A stretch of DNA of 64,000 nt from assembly GCA_002362385.1 (NCBI GenBank), contig DEUB01000010.1, positions 1 to 64,000 of the forward strand, written 5' to 3'. A program made the position numbers and the translations under genes. This document shows positions 8,801 through 17,649 of the stretch, in pieces. This DNA comes from Lachnospiraceae bacterium UBA3273. Lineage in GTDB: Bacteria; Bacillota; Clostridia; Lachnospirales; Lachnospiraceae. The notes beneath the pieces were generated by a model. It made no database searches and was not told the origin of the DNA. It saw only the letters and a program-made list of their open reading frames with translations. Positions within the stretch are counted from its first letter, which is position 1, and each line of letters begins with the position of its first letter.

Positions 8801-10186
8801 ATGAAGGTTCTTGATTTATTGAGGCTTAGCACCAGCAATCTTTTCAAGCGGAAGATGAGAACGATTCTGACCGTATTGGGCGTTACCATCGGCGTGGCGT
8901 CCATTGTGGTCATGATTTCGCTGGGTCTGGGGTTGAGCCGCAGCCTTACGGAAGAAATGTCTTCCTACGGGAGTCTGACCAGCGTTACGGTGGAGGACTC
9001 CTCCAATACCTATTATTATTATGAAGATGAGGGATCCAGTAATACGACTGAAGAAAAGCATCTGGATGATGACGCCATTGCAGAGCTCGCCGCCCTTCCC
9101 AATGTGGAACAGGTGGTTCCTATGTTGCGGATGGACGTCATGCTGAAAAGCGGCGCTTACGAGGGAAATTATATTACCTTATACGGCGTGCCGGACGGTT
9201 ATCTGGAGAGCCAGGGAGCAGAGCTTGCCCAGGGGACTTTTCCGGTAGGCGGAAACGGTCAGATGCAGGTCTTATACGGCAATCAGGTGTTGAGCCAGAT
9301 CTATAACCCCAAGACCATGAGCGGTTACTGGTATGACGGCACCATGGCGGATCTGGACCTGATGAATGATACCATATTTTTTATCCTGGATCAGGAGGCA
9401 TACTGGAATTTTCAGTACGGAGGCACGCCTGAGGGCGGAGAGGCTCCCAAAATGCCAAAGAAGCATATATTTGAGACCAGCGGCATCCTGGCGGGCGGTC
9501 CTGATGATTATAATTCTTACAGTTACAATATTTATTGCAATATAGACGATCTGAAGGCGCTCATAAAAAAGGAATTTAAAAACCGCACGATTCCCAATCA
9601 GCCCACAACGGCTACGGGAAAACCGTATAAGGAAATCTTTTACAATATGCTCTATGTTTATACTGATTCCATGGATCATGTAAAGGAACTTCAGACCACC
9701 ATTAACGGCATGGGCTACAGTGCCCGCAGCGATGCGGAGTGGATTCAGCAGCAGCAGACCACAATGGGCTATATCCAGCTTGTATTGGGAGGCATCGGCG
9801 CCGTATCCCTTCTGGTGGCGGCTATCGGCATTACCAATACCATGATGATGTCCATTTATGAAAGGACTAAGGAGATCGGCATTATGAAGGTGCTGGGCTG
9901 TGATATGAGGAATATTCAGGGAATGTTTCTTGTGGAAGCCGGCTGCATCGGTTTTATCGGCGGCGTGGTAGGGCTTATCATAAGCTGGATCTTGTCTGCC
10001 GTGATTAATATGCTGGCGAATACCATGGGAGGCGAGATGGGACTGAGCAGCAATATTTCCTATATCCCGCCATGGCTGGCGCTGGTATCGCTTGTGTTTG
10101 CCGTACTGGTCGGTATGGTGGCAGGCTTTTTCCCGTCTTTAAGGGCAATGAAATTAAGTCCTTTGGCGGCAATCAGAAACGAATAA
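8801..10186 (+). CDS. MacB-type ABC transporter permease
   Basis: 461 residues with the MacB layout: a first membrane helix (about 19-42, LTVLGVTIGVASIVVMISLGLG), a large extracellular MacB_PCD domain (about 50-315), and a C-terminal FtsX domain with three helices (about 325-352, 372-400, 425-450). The loop MMMSIYERTKEIGIMKVLGC is the FtsX coupling motif that contacts the ATPase, and the end FPSLRAMKLSPLAAIRNE is standard. It begins three bases after the previous stop. The complex probably exports or extracts a peptide or envelope component; no substrate gene is adjacent. Confidence 0.92.
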   Translation: MKVLDLLRLSTSNLFKRKMRTILTVLGVTIGVASIVVMISLGLGLSRSLTEEMSSYGSLTSVTVEDSSNTYYYYEDEGSSNTTEEKHLDDDAIAELAALPNVEQVVPMLRMDVMLKSGAYEGNYITLYGVPDGYLESQGAELAQGTFPVGGNGQMQVLYGNQVLSQIYNPKTMSGYWYDGTMADLDLMNDTIFFILDQEAYWNFQYGGTPEGGEAPKMPKKHIFETSGILAGGPDDYNSYSYNIYCNIDDLKALIKKEFKNRTIPNQPTTATGKPYKEIFYNMLYVYTDSMDHVKELQTTINGMGYSARSDAEWIQQQQTTMGYIQLVLGGIGAVSLLVAAIGITNTMMMSIYERTKEIGIMKVLGCDMRNIQGMFLVEAGCIGFIGGVVGLIISWILSAVINMLANTMGGEMGLSSNISYIPPWLALVSLVFAVLVGMVAGFFPSLRAMKLSPLAAIRNE

Positions 10187-10200
10187 AAAATGTGAAGAAT

Positions 10201-10258
10201 ATGCAAGGAACTTACCTGAAATTTGTATAAAAAATAACGTAAGTTTCTTGCATTTTTT
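10201..10258 (+). terminator. Rho-independent terminator of the MacB-type operon
   Basis: ATGCAAGGAACTTAC (10201-10215) pairs with GTAAGTTTCTTGCAT (10239-10253) with one G-U pair, followed by a T run. Confidence 0.85.
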
Positions 10259-10279
10259 GTGGAACATTTCTGACGGTTA

Positions 10280-10288
10280 TGCTATAAT
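10280..10288 (+). promoter_or_regulatory. Extended -10 promoter of the coiled-coil gene
   Basis: TG-C-TATAAT about 95 bases before the ATG at 10381. The -35 position (TGGAAC) is poor, consistent with an extended -10 promoter. Confidence 0.5.
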
Positions 10289-10380
10289 GTTTCATAGAAG
10301 TGCGCAGCACATACTGTCATTTACGGACAGAAATGAGATTGGGGCATTCAAAAAATTAGGGTTATAGGGGCGATGCGAAA

Positions 10381-11904
10381 ATGCAGGATCATGTAGGAAT
10401 GGATGCAGCAAGGAAAGCTGCAGAGGAAGCGGCAAGAAAAGCGGCGGCGGCAGCGGCAATGAAGGCGGCGGCAGAGGCCGGGGGAGATGAAGAGGCGCAG
10501 AGACAGGCGCGGCTTGCAAGGGAATCCTTAGCAAGGTCAAAGAAAGCGGCCGGATCAGGAGAAAGGCCGGAAGAGACAGTGCCTAAAGCCGGGGAAGTAA
10601 GTTCCGCAGAGGATGCGAAACGCCAGTCTGCAGGAATTGCCGCAAAGAAGAGAGCCATCGAAGTATCCGCACGGATTGCGGAAGAAGTGGCAAAACAGGC
10701 TGCTCATGAGGCAGTTGATAAAGGCTCTTCCGAAAAGGATGCGGCACGCAAGGTCATGGAGGAAGAAACCGTACGCAAAGCGATTACGGAGACCACTAAG
10801 AAGGCGGCGGAAGAGGTGGCAAAGCGTGTTGCCGATGAAAATAATGTAAAGGTCATGGAGACTGCAAAGAAGCTTGACGAGGCCGTCCGCAAGGCAAAAG
10901 AAGAAGCAAAGGCAAAGGCGGAAGAGGAAGCCAGGGCCAATGTGGAGGAGATCGTTAAGAAGGCTCAGGACGAGGCTGAATCAGCGGCAAAGGACGAAGT
11001 TGCCAAAGCAGAAGCAGAAGCCAGGAAGAAGCTGGAAGAGCTCATCAAAAAGGCGGAAGAGGAAGCCAAAGCCACAGTAGAGGCGGCTAAGAAAAAGGCG
11101 GAAGAGGAAGCCAGGACAAAGACTGAGGCTGTCAGGGCCAAAGCAGAGGCTGAGGCCAAAGCGGCAGTTGCCGATAAGGAAAAGGCGGCGGGAGAGGTTG
11201 CCAAGGTAAAAGCCTCCGAGGAGACCAGAAAGCTTGAAGCCGATTCGGCACAGGAAGTGGAAGTGATCGTACGCAAAGAAGTTGTTTCCGTAGCGGCGGA
11301 AGCGGCGGCAGAAGCGGTTAAGCAGATAGAGGCTGATAAGGCCAGAAAACTGGAAGAAGAAAGAGAAAGACAGGCGGCAGAGGCCGAGAGGCTGAGAAAA
11401 GAGGCCGAAGAGAAGGCGCGCTTAGAGGCTGAAGCGGAAGCGAGAAGGATCGAGGAAGAGCGTCTCAAGAAAGAGGCTGAGGCAAAGGCAAAGGCGGAAG
11501 CGGCAGAAAAGGCAAGAAAAGCGGCGGAAGCTTTGGCTTACAGAAAGATCCAGGAAGAAGAACAGCGGAAAGCGGCGGCAACCGGGCAGCCTGCAGCGGT
11601 TTTACCTGATCTGAAGCCTTCCATGGAAGCGGTCGCGGCGGTTACGGCAGCGGGACGTACTTCAACGGAGGCCGGGCGCACATCGACGGCGGCGGGACAG
11701 ACTTCTACGGCGGCAGGGCGTACTTCTACGACCACGTCATCCGCCCCCGTAACGTCCACCTCCAGCCAGCCGGGAGGAAAGCTTTCCTTTGCGGAGTTTG
11801 AAAAGGCGGCAAAGAAATTAAAGATGCTGCTTGACAACGGAATCATTTCCCAGGAGGAATTTGATTCGGAGAAGCAGAGGCTTGTCAACAATATGGAAAT
11901 ATAG
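10381..11904 (+). CDS. Very long Ala/Glu/Lys coiled-coil protein with C-terminal SHOCT-like domain
   Basis: 507 residues without signal peptide or membrane segment. Residues about 8-400 are nearly pure Ala, Glu and Lys with Arg, a TolA-like continuous helix or coiled coil. A Thr/Ser/Ala/Gly linker with four 7-residue repeats follows (about 423-450), then Ser/Thr-rich sequence. The end (about 463-507), KLKMLLDNGIISQEEFDSEK, fits a SHOCT short C-terminal domain, found on otherwise unrelated proteins and thought to mediate oligomerisation. Such composition can come from helix repeats, so homology searches must be masked. It is monocistronic between two terminators. The ribosome site is weak (AGGGGCGATGCGAAA before ATG). 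Function is unknown; a cytoskeletal or scaffold role would be inference. Confidence 0.75.
   Translation: MQDHVGMDAARKAAEEAARKAAAAAAMKAAAEAGGDEEAQRQARLARESLARSKKAAGSGERPEETVPKAGEVSSAEDAKRQSAGIAAKKRAIEVSARIAEEVAKQAAHEAVDKGSSEKDAARKVMEEETVRKAITETTKKAAEEVAKRVADENNVKVMETAKKLDEAVRKAKEEAKAKAEEEARANVEEIVKKAQDEAESAAKDEVAKAEAEARKKLEELIKKAEEEAKATVEAAKKKAEEEARTKTEAVRAKAEAEAKAAVADKEKAAGEVAKVKASEETRKLEADSAQEVEVIVRKEVVSVAAEAAAEAVKQIEADKARKLEEERERQAAEAERLRKEAEEKARLEAEAEARRIEEERLKKEAEAKAKAEAAEKARKAAEALAYRKIQEEEQRKAAATGQPAAVLPDLKPSMEAVAAVTAAGRTSTEAGRTSTAAGQTSTAAGRTSTTTSSAPVTSTSSQPGGKLSFAEFEKAAKKLKMLLDNGIISQEEFDSEKQRLVNNMEI
11647..11730 (+). repeat. Four tandem 21-bp repeats inside the coiled-coil gene
   Basis: Units at 11647, 11668, 11689 and 11710 encode AAGRTST, EAGRTST, AAGQTST and AAGRTST. 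They differ mainly at third positions, so the peptide is kept while the DNA has drifted. The unit length is a multiple of three, so copy-number change would keep the frame. Confidence 0.85.
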
Positions 11905-11956
11905 GAACAGATATTAGGGATAACTATTTGGTTTGTTCTTATGAATATGAACATAA

Positions 11957-11999
11957 AAATTCCCGTTCACATTATGTGGACGGGAATTTCTGCATTTTG
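11957..11999 (+). terminator. Rho-independent terminator of the coiled-coil gene
   Basis: AAATTCCCGTTCAC-ATTAT-GTGGACGGGAATTT forms a 14-bp stem with one G-U pair; the following T tract is short and interrupted (CTGCATTTTGT). With the tRNA gene and the padR promoter this accounts for the 493-base gap 11905-12397. Confidence 0.75.
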
Positions 12000-12036
12000 T
12001 AAGCAAATGTTAAAAAGGGGTTTTTACAAACAAAAA

Positions 12037-12110
<74 letters not shown>

Positions 12111-12122
12111 GCACTGAAAGAA

Positions 12123-12151
12123 AGTATAACACAAAGTTTTTGAATTGAAAA
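12123..12151 (-). promoter_or_regulatory. Promoter of the tRNA-Pro gene
   Basis: On the minus strand TTTTCA (12146-12151), a 17-base spacer and TATACT (12123-12128) place the start a few bases before the mature tRNA. Confidence 0.6.
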
Positions 12152-12252
12152 GACCTAAATTGAAAAAAGTGTATTTTTTATAGATTTTATAGATTGTACA
12201 TATAAAGGTACATATAAATGCCGCCCGGCCGATTATTTTGGCAATAATGGTA

Positions 12253-12319
12253 TTGACATATAATATTATACGTCATATACTATACAAAACAGCAATATTA
12301 TATAGCATATAATATTATA
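12253..12319 (+). promoter_or_regulatory. Promoter and paired palindromic operators of the padR operon
   Basis: TTGACA (12253-12258), 17 bases, TATACT (12276-12281). The 12-bp palindrome TATAATATTATA occurs twice, in the spacer (12259-12270) and downstream of the start (12308-12319), with a partial copy near 12293. This arrangement fits autorepression by the PadR protein encoded next. Confidence 0.7.
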
Positions 12320-12397
12320 CAGACGTAAATGGAGTCAGTTACATTGCGGTAAGAAAGAGAACATTTCGGCGGAAAGTATAATGGAAAGGAGAGGCCT

Positions 12398-12724
12398 ATG
12401 GTTTTTAATACAGGTGCGGCTTTGCTGGATGCTGTTGTGCTTGCGGTTGTGTCCCATGAGGATGTGGGGACTTATGGCTACAAGATTACCCAGGAAGTCA
12501 GAAATGTAATTGAATTGTCGGAATCCACCTTATACCCTGTTTTGAGGAGACTGCAGAAATACGGGTTCTTAGATGTTTATGACAGGGAATGCGGCGGGCG
12601 GAACAGACGATATTACCGGATTACAACTTCCGGTATGACCCAGCTGAATCATTATAAGGGAGACTGGAAAGAATATTCTGAAAAGATAACCGGAATTTTT
12701 GAGGGAGGTGTTGTACATGAATAG
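12398..12724 (+). CDS. PadR-family transcriptional regulator
   Basis: 108 residues, a short winged-helix PadR protein. YGYKITQEVRNVIELSESTLYPVLRRLQKYGFL is the canonical helix-turn-helix plus start of the wing, and the C-terminal helix used for dimerisation is short. It is the first gene of a three-gene operon and overlaps the HAAS gene by 8 bases. PadR proteins of this size often repress themselves and an adjacent membrane-stress operon; the two TATAATATTATA palindromes upstream are the likely targets. Confidence 0.93.
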   Translation: MVFNTGAALLDAVVLAVVSHEDVGTYGYKITQEVRNVIELSESTLYPVLRRLQKYGFLDVYDRECGGRNRRYYRITTSGMTQLNHYKGDWKEYSEKITGIFEGGVVHE

Positions 12725-13385
12725 AATAGAATTTTTGGAGCGTTTGGAAAGTCTTTTGGCGGATATTCCCTATACGGAGAGAAGGGAAGCCCTAAATTAT
12801 TATACGGAATATTTTGAAGACGCGGAAAAGGATGACGAGGAGGTCATAAGAACTTTAGGGTCGCCGGAAGAGGTAGCGCACAATATCAGGGAAGAACTGG
12901 AAGGAAAGGAATTGGCAGAAATCGCGGATGCGCCTGCAGACGAAAAGGCGCCGGAATCCGGCGGGGAAACGGACGATAAAAAGGCTGACGGCGCTAAAAA
13001 GCAGCTGGAGGGCTGGCAGATAGCCCTGATCATTATAGGGGCTGTCGTTTTATTTCCTGTATACGGCGGTGTTATCGTCGGAGCCCTGGGAGCCTTTATC
13101 GGCGTGATCGCAGGATTTTTCGGCATCATCTTAGGGCTGATGGCGGCAGCTCTGGGCTGCGCCGTAGCGGCGGTATTTGTATTGGTAGTGGCAATCGTTA
13201 AATTTGCGGTATCTCCTCTGGCGTCCCTGTTTTTAATCGGGCTTTCCATTTTCCTGGCGGGAATTGCCATGCTGTGCATGATAGCAAGCTGGAAGAGCCT
13301 TACGGTGCTGATTCCGGCCATCTTTCAGGGAATTGCTTACATCTGGAATTCTATATTTCATAGGAAAGAGAGGGCGGCGGTATGA
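12717..13385 (+). CDS. HAAS-domain (DUF1700) membrane protein
   Basis: 222 residues. Residues 1-65 (MNRIEFLERLESLLADIP, then GSPEEVAHNIREEL) form the helical HAAS module that is found next to PadR regulators. A charged linker follows, then about four membrane helices (about 100-215) rich in Gly, Ala, Ile and Val. The start at 12717 has GGGAGG upstream and overlaps the end of padR; the stop overlaps the next start as ATGA. Tight overlaps suggest translational coupling. It is thought that HAAS proteins sense or relay an envelope condition to PadR, an inference from genomic association. Confidence 0.88.
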   Translation: MNRIEFLERLESLLADIPYTERREALNYYTEYFEDAEKDDEEVIRTLGSPEEVAHNIREELEGKELAEIADAPADEKAPESGGETDDKKADGAKKQLEGWQIALIIIGAVVLFPVYGGVIVGALGAFIGVIAGFFGIILGLMAAALGCAVAAVFVLVVAIVKFAVSPLASLFLIGLSIFLAGIAMLCMIASWKSLTVLIPAIFQGIAYIWNSIFHRKERAAV

Positions 13386-14230
13386 AAAAGGGAACAAAAA
13401 TTTTTGTGTTTGGAGGACTGATCAGCCTTTTGGCAGGAGGCATGATCATGCTCATCACGGGCTGCATAGGCGGGCTTGGCATGTTCCGGACTATTGCCAC
13501 CAGATATACCTTTTATCTCCATAACGACTATCACGGTATTTTCTGGTCCTGGGACGATCATGACCCCGGTAATTTTGCCGACCTTTCGGGAGAAGAAGAA
13601 TTTAATGTTTCCGCTGATGATATCCATTCCCTCTACGTGGATGTGGACGGCGTGGAATTGAATATTGAAAATTACGAAGGCGGGAAAGACGGAGCAGGCC
13701 TGGTGGTAACAAAAGGGATAGGGCTCCGTACGGAATACAGTGCGGAAAACGGGACCCTTGCCATCAGATCCAAGGATGAATGGCTTACTTCTGCAGGAGA
13801 GGTAACCATCTATATTCCCCAGGGTATGGAATGGGATAAGGTGGAATTGTATGTGGGAGCCGGGACAGCCGATATTGAGGATATCCGGGCGCAAAAGCTG
13901 TCTGTAAACGTAGGCGCGGGAGAAGCGTCTTTGGAAAATGCAAAGGTTACGGAAACATTTACGGCATCTGTGGGAATGGGACAGTTGAAGTTTGACGGCG
14001 TTACGGACTGCGATATGGAAATTTCCTGCGGAATGGGCCAGATTCAGCTGGAACTTAACGGGAAAGCGCACTATGAGGATTATAATTATGATATAAGCTG
14101 CGCGGCAGGAAATGTTGAGATCGGACATATGAATTTTGCAGGCGTGGGAGTAAAGAGGACCATCGACAATAACAGCGGAAAGCATGTGGATGTGGACTGT
14201 GGAATGGGAGAGGTGGAAATCTCCTTTTAA
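13382..14230 (+). CDS. DUF4097-family membrane-anchored beta-helix protein
   Basis: 282 residues. One N-terminal membrane helix (about 8-33) is followed by an extracytoplasmic domain with the repeating short-strand pattern of DUF4097 (KLSVNVGAGEASLENAKV, then similar strands), likely a right-handed beta-solenoid. It starts inside the stop codon of the HAAS gene (ATGA). PadR-HAAS-DUF4097 is a recurring trio in Firmicutes; the molecular role is not established. Confidence 0.85.
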   Translation: MKKGTKIFVFGGLISLLAGGMIMLITGCIGGLGMFRTIATRYTFYLHNDYHGIFWSWDDHDPGNFADLSGEEEFNVSADDIHSLYVDVDGVELNIENYEGGKDGAGLVVTKGIGLRTEYSAENGTLAIRSKDEWLTSAGEVTIYIPQGMEWDKVELYVGAGTADIEDIRAQKLSVNVGAGEASLENAKVTETFTASVGMGQLKFDGVTDCDMEISCGMGQIQLELNGKAHYEDYNYDISCAAGNVEIGHMNFAGVGVKRTIDNNSGKHVDVDCGMGEVEISF

Positions 14231-14281
14231 GCTTTAGAAAAGTTCCGGAAACGGTAATTTTTAACAGCAGAGACAAAATGG

Positions 14282-14331
14282 AAAAGCTTTTGCAAAGCAG
14301 TGGGAAACCCTGCCTTGCAAAAGCTTTTTTT
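14282..14331. terminator. Terminator between the DUF4097 gene and the LacI-type gene
   Basis: AAAAGCTTTTGCAA pairs with TTGCAAAAGCTTTT around a GC-containing inner stem. T runs flank both ends, so it can serve the two convergent genes. Confidence 0.85.
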
Positions 14332-14340
14332 AAAGATCTT

Positions 14341-15360
14341 TTATAAAGAATTTCTTACCAGTATTTCCGTTTTGGTATAATAACGTTTCTTTTCCGGCTC
14401 CTTTCCCAAAAGCAGATAGTTGGAAAGTATTTTAACGGCCTGATAACCCTGGGTATAGGGTTCCTGGCACAGAACGCAGGAGATGACTCCCTGTTCCAGA
14501 TATTGCTTGTTGTGCCGGGTCAGGTCGAAAGATATAATTTTACATGGGTAATGAAGATCCTGAACGGCTCTGATCCCTCCGGTACTCCCGCCGGCTGCGA
14601 ATACGACTAAGTCCACATCGGGATGTTCCGAAAGGAAATTATGTACCTTGTTATAGGAGATGAATTCATCATCCTGGCTTTCTATGACATCCAGAATCTT
14701 CATATGGGAATAATTTTCGCTCAAGACCGTCTTGAATCCCGAAAGTCTTTGGTTGTGCCCTAAAAGACCTTTGGAACCCAGAACGAAAAGGACGTTTGCA
14801 TCCGGGGCCGAGATCAGACCTGCTATATTTGCCGTGATCTTTCCGCTTTTTGTATGATTACATCCCACATAGGACAAATAATTCACGTCTGCAATATCCG
14901 CCGTTAACGCTACGACGGCGATCCCATCCGCAATGAGCTCGTTGAGCCGACGGGCAATCTCGGGGTCGTTTAGGGGCGTAATGGCAATGGCCTGTACGCC
15001 TTCGCTTACCAGGGAGTCTATCATTTGAAGCTGGCAGGGGATATTTAACTGCTCTACTGCCTTTGTGATGACTTTTACGTTAAAGGCGTTCAATTCAGAA
15101 GCGGCGGCATGGATCCCTTTTTCGACATCCTCAAAAAACAGATTGCCGGTAGAATTCAATATACACCCTATTTTGAACACCTTGCTTTTACTGGCAAGGG
15201 TTTTGGCGGCCAGGTCCGGCTCATATCCCATGGACTCCGCCAGCTGGCAGATCCGGTTTTTGGTTTTGGGGTTGACGCGCCCGCGGCCGTTTAAAGCCCT
15301 GTCAACGGTAGAACGCGATACGCCTGCCATTTCGGCAAGCTCCTGCATAGTAATAGCCAT
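14341..15360 (-). CDS. LacI-family transcriptional regulator
   Basis: 339 residues. The N-terminal helix-turn-helix is MQELAEMAGVSRSTVDRALN with the hinge helix region RGRVNPKTKNRI. From about residue 60 there is a type 1 periplasmic-binding-protein fold (FKIGCILNSTGNLFFEDVEKG at its start), which binds a small ligand, usually a sugar. The start is set by AGGAGGAAT seven bases upstream. It is divergent from the organosulfur transport operon, 300 bases apart, and is therefore its likely regulator. A sugar-like inducer would point to a sulfated sugar substrate; that is inference. Confidence 0.93.
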   Translation of the reverse strand: MAITMQELAEMAGVSRSTVDRALNGRGRVNPKTKNRICQLAESMGYEPDLAAKTLASKSKVFKIGCILNSTGNLFFEDVEKGIHAAASELNAFNVKVITKAVEQLNIPCQLQMIDSLVSEGVQAIAITPLNDPEIARRLNELIADGIAVVALTADIADVNYLSYVGCNHTKSGKITANIAGLISAPDANVLFVLGSKGLLGHNQRLSGFKTVLSENYSHMKILDVIESQDDEFISYNKVHNFLSEHPDVDLVVFAAGGSTGGIRAVQDLHYPCKIISFDLTRHNKQYLEQGVISCVLCQEPYTQGYQAVKILSNYLLLGKEPEKKRYYTKTEILVRNSL

Positions 15361-15576
15361 GATATTCCTCCTCATATTTCTATAATAAATTTTACAGGGT
15401 TCGAAGGATATGTCAAGCGGTAATATGAAAAAAAGATCAGGCATGGAAGGAAAAATGAGATACGTATTTCACAATAAAAAAGTGGATACGCTATAAAATA
15501 TAAACAAAGAATAATTAGATGTTTTGTGAAAAAAATACAAAATAATAAATTCAAAAGAGAAAAATTGATATAATTG

Positions 15577-15605
15577 TTGACACACGTGCCCGCAAATGCT
15601 AGGAT
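15577..15605 (+). promoter_or_regulatory. Promoter of the organosulfur transport operon
   Basis: TTGACA (15577-15582), 17 bases, TAGGAT (15600-15605), about 55 bases before the first ATG. In the whole 15361-15660 gap I see no convincing LacI-type operator; ATACGTAT near 15463 is the only short palindrome. Confidence 0.55.
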
Positions 15606-15660
15606 GGGATTACAACAAAAACGACAGGATCAATTTAAGATTGATTGGAAAGGAGAGCCT

Positions 15661-16815
15661 ATGAGAAAGGTATTAGCAGTGATTTTAGTAATGGTTTTAG
15701 GAACGACAGCACTTGTAGGATGTAGCGGCAAAGGCGGCGAGGGAAAAAATGGGGCAGACAACGTGCCCGGTAACGCTGACGGCGGGCAGACGGTGGAGGA
15801 CGAAGCCCGGGAAGAGGCAGACGGAGCGGAGAAAGAAACGCCGGCTGCGGAAATCGATGAAAGCCATAAGCTTAAGGTGGGAGTCCTTGCAGCCATGACG
15901 GCGCTTCCCGTGGTTGATATTTCAAATAACGGCACGGATAAGGAAAACGGGATCGAAATCGAGCTGATCCCATTTTCCACAGGAGCGCCCATGAATGAAG
16001 CCATGGCAGCGGGAGAACTGGATGTATCCTTTATCGGCGCGGCAGCGGTATTTTCTCTCGCCAATAATGATTCCAAGATGATCGGAGAGATCTGTACGGA
16101 TACGGTAGCCATTGACCTGATCGTAAGGGGAGACAGCGATATTGCGGGAGTAAAGGGCGAGAACCCCGATTATCCGGAAATATTGGGAAGCGCAGATACC
16201 GTAAAAGGGAAAACCATTCTCTGCCCGGCAGGGACCCTGTCCCAGTTTGAGGTTTCCAAGTATCTGAATGTCTTTGGCCTGACAATGGACGACGTGACTT
16301 TTGTTCCCATGGAGTATGCACAGGCATATCAGGCTTTTAAAACCGGCGAAGGGGATATTCTGGCAACCCGTTCCCCTCAGACCTACACAGCCATCGACGA
16401 CGAGGGATGGGTATCCGCAGCATCCATGAAAGATCTGAAAGCGGATGCTACCGCCCAGATCGTGGTAAGCGCGGAGGCATATGAGAACAAGGCGGACGCC
16501 CTGTCAGTGCTTCTTTCTCTTGTGGCAAAAGAGGGCGATAAGTTAAACGGCGATGTGGAATATGCGGCGTCGCTTATGTCCGAGTGGTTCCGGCAGAACG
16601 GACAGGATATTGACCTGGAGGTTTCTAAGCGCCAGCTTTCCGAGAAACCGTTCTACGGCGTGGAAGATGTGAAGACCAGGGAGTTTGGGGCTGATTTTAA
16701 AAATACCCTCGTGGAGTTTTATGTGGAAAGCGAACAGCTTGAAGCCGAATTGAAAGACACGGTCTGCAATAACGTAAGGAACGATATTCTGGTAAAAGCG
16801 GGCTTGAACGAGTAG
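15661..16815 (+). CDS. ABC transporter substrate-binding lipoprotein, SsuA/TauA/NMT1-like
   Basis: 384 residues from an ATG behind AAAGGAGAG. The signal peptide ends in a lipobox (ALVGC), so the protein is attached to the outer face of the membrane. An acidic linker leads to the NMT1/SsuA-type binding domain (about 65 onward: LKVGVLAAMTALPVVDI; then AMAAGELDVSFIGAAAVF, a typical SsuA segment). Family members bind sulfonates, nitrate, thiamine precursors or other small anions. It heads the operon with two permeases and two ATPases. The downstream sulfatase suggests an organosulfate or sulfamate ligand. Confidence 0.88.
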   Translation: MRKVLAVILVMVLGTTALVGCSGKGGEGKNGADNVPGNADGGQTVEDEAREEADGAEKETPAAEIDESHKLKVGVLAAMTALPVVDISNNGTDKENGIEIELIPFSTGAPMNEAMAAGELDVSFIGAAAVFSLANNDSKMIGEICTDTVAIDLIVRGDSDIAGVKGENPDYPEILGSADTVKGKTILCPAGTLSQFEVSKYLNVFGLTMDDVTFVPMEYAQAYQAFKTGEGDILATRSPQTYTAIDDEGWVSAASMKDLKADATAQIVVSAEAYENKADALSVLLSLVAKEGDKLNGDVEYAASLMSEWFRQNGQDIDLEVSKRQLSEKPFYGVEDVKTREFGADFKNTLVEFYVESEQLEAELKDTVCNNVRNDILVKAGLNE

Positions 16816-16866
16816 GCCGGATAAACAGGCGAAATGAAATGAAAGAATAATGACGAGGCAATCACT

Positions 16867-17649
16867 ATGAAAGAAAAGAAACTGAAATATACTTTAATAT
16901 CCGTTGCTTCCATAGCGGCTTTTTTATCGGTCTGGTATCTGGTCACGGATGTGTTCCACATATTTCCGTCCAGTACGTTTCCCAGTCCCGTTAAAGTAGC
17001 CCAGGCTTTCATAAGAAAATTAACAGTTAAGACACCGGATGGGGGGACTCTTGCCACCCATCTGGCTGCCAGCCTGAAGGTGGCCCTGTACGGTTATCTT
17101 CTCGGCATCGGGATCGGCGTGCCTTTAGGGATCTTAATGGGGTGGTTCAGAAAGGTGGACCTGATCGTAAAACCCATATTTGACCTGGTACGCCCCATTC
17201 CTCCCGTAGGCTGGATCCCCCTGATGATCTTATGGCTGGGGATCGGAATGAGAGCAAAAGCGACGGTAATCTTTGTATCTGCAGTTACCCCCAGTATCAT
17301 CAATGCGTATACGGGAATCAAACAGACAAATTCGGTACATATATGGGTGGCAAGGACATTTGGAGCAAAAAGTCTGGAAACCCTGATAAAGGTAGGTATT
17401 CCCTCCGCTCTGCCCATGATCTTTGCAGGTTTAAAGGTTTCCTTAGGGGCAAGCTGGATGGCCCTTGTAGCAGCGGAGATGCTGGCTTCCACAGAGGGGC
17501 TCGGCTATATGATCCAGATGAACCGTATGGTGGGGAAAGCGGATAATATCATGGTGGGCATGATTACCATCGGTCTGGTGGGAGCCATGCTGACATGGAT
17601 ACTGGAAAAATTGGAAAACAAACTGGTAAAGGGAGGGCGGACAAAATGA
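16867..17649 (+). CDS. ABC transporter permease, SsuC/TauC-type (first)
   Basis: 260 residues with about six membrane helices. The BPD_transp_1 coupling region EAA loop is present near IKVGIPSALPMIFAGLKVSL, and LGASWMALVAAEML is characteristic of the SsuC/TauC/NrtB group. Its last codons overlap the next permease start (ATGA). Two different permeases with two ATPases imply a heteromeric transporter. Confidence 0.93.
   Translation: MKEKKLKYTLISVASIAAFLSVWYLVTDVFHIFPSSTFPSPVKVAQAFIRKLTVKTPDGGTLATHLAASLKVALYGYLLGIGIGVPLGILMGWFRKVDLIVKPIFDLVRPIPPVGWIPLMILWLGIGMRAKATVIFVSAVTPSIINAYTGIKQTNSVHIWVARTFGAKSLETLIKVGIPSALPMIFAGLKVSLGASWMALVAAEMLASTEGLGYMIQMNRMVGKADNIMVGMITIGLVGAMLTWILEKLENKLVKGGRTK

Noticed and set aside
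10965..11468. Minus-strand Ser/Ala-rich frame
   Set aside because: Mirror of the Ala/Glu/Lys repeat gene; no independent coding evidence.
15361..15660. LacI-type operator in the divergent gap
   Set aside because: ATACGTAT and a few AT-rich repeats are too short and off-consensus to name as the operator.
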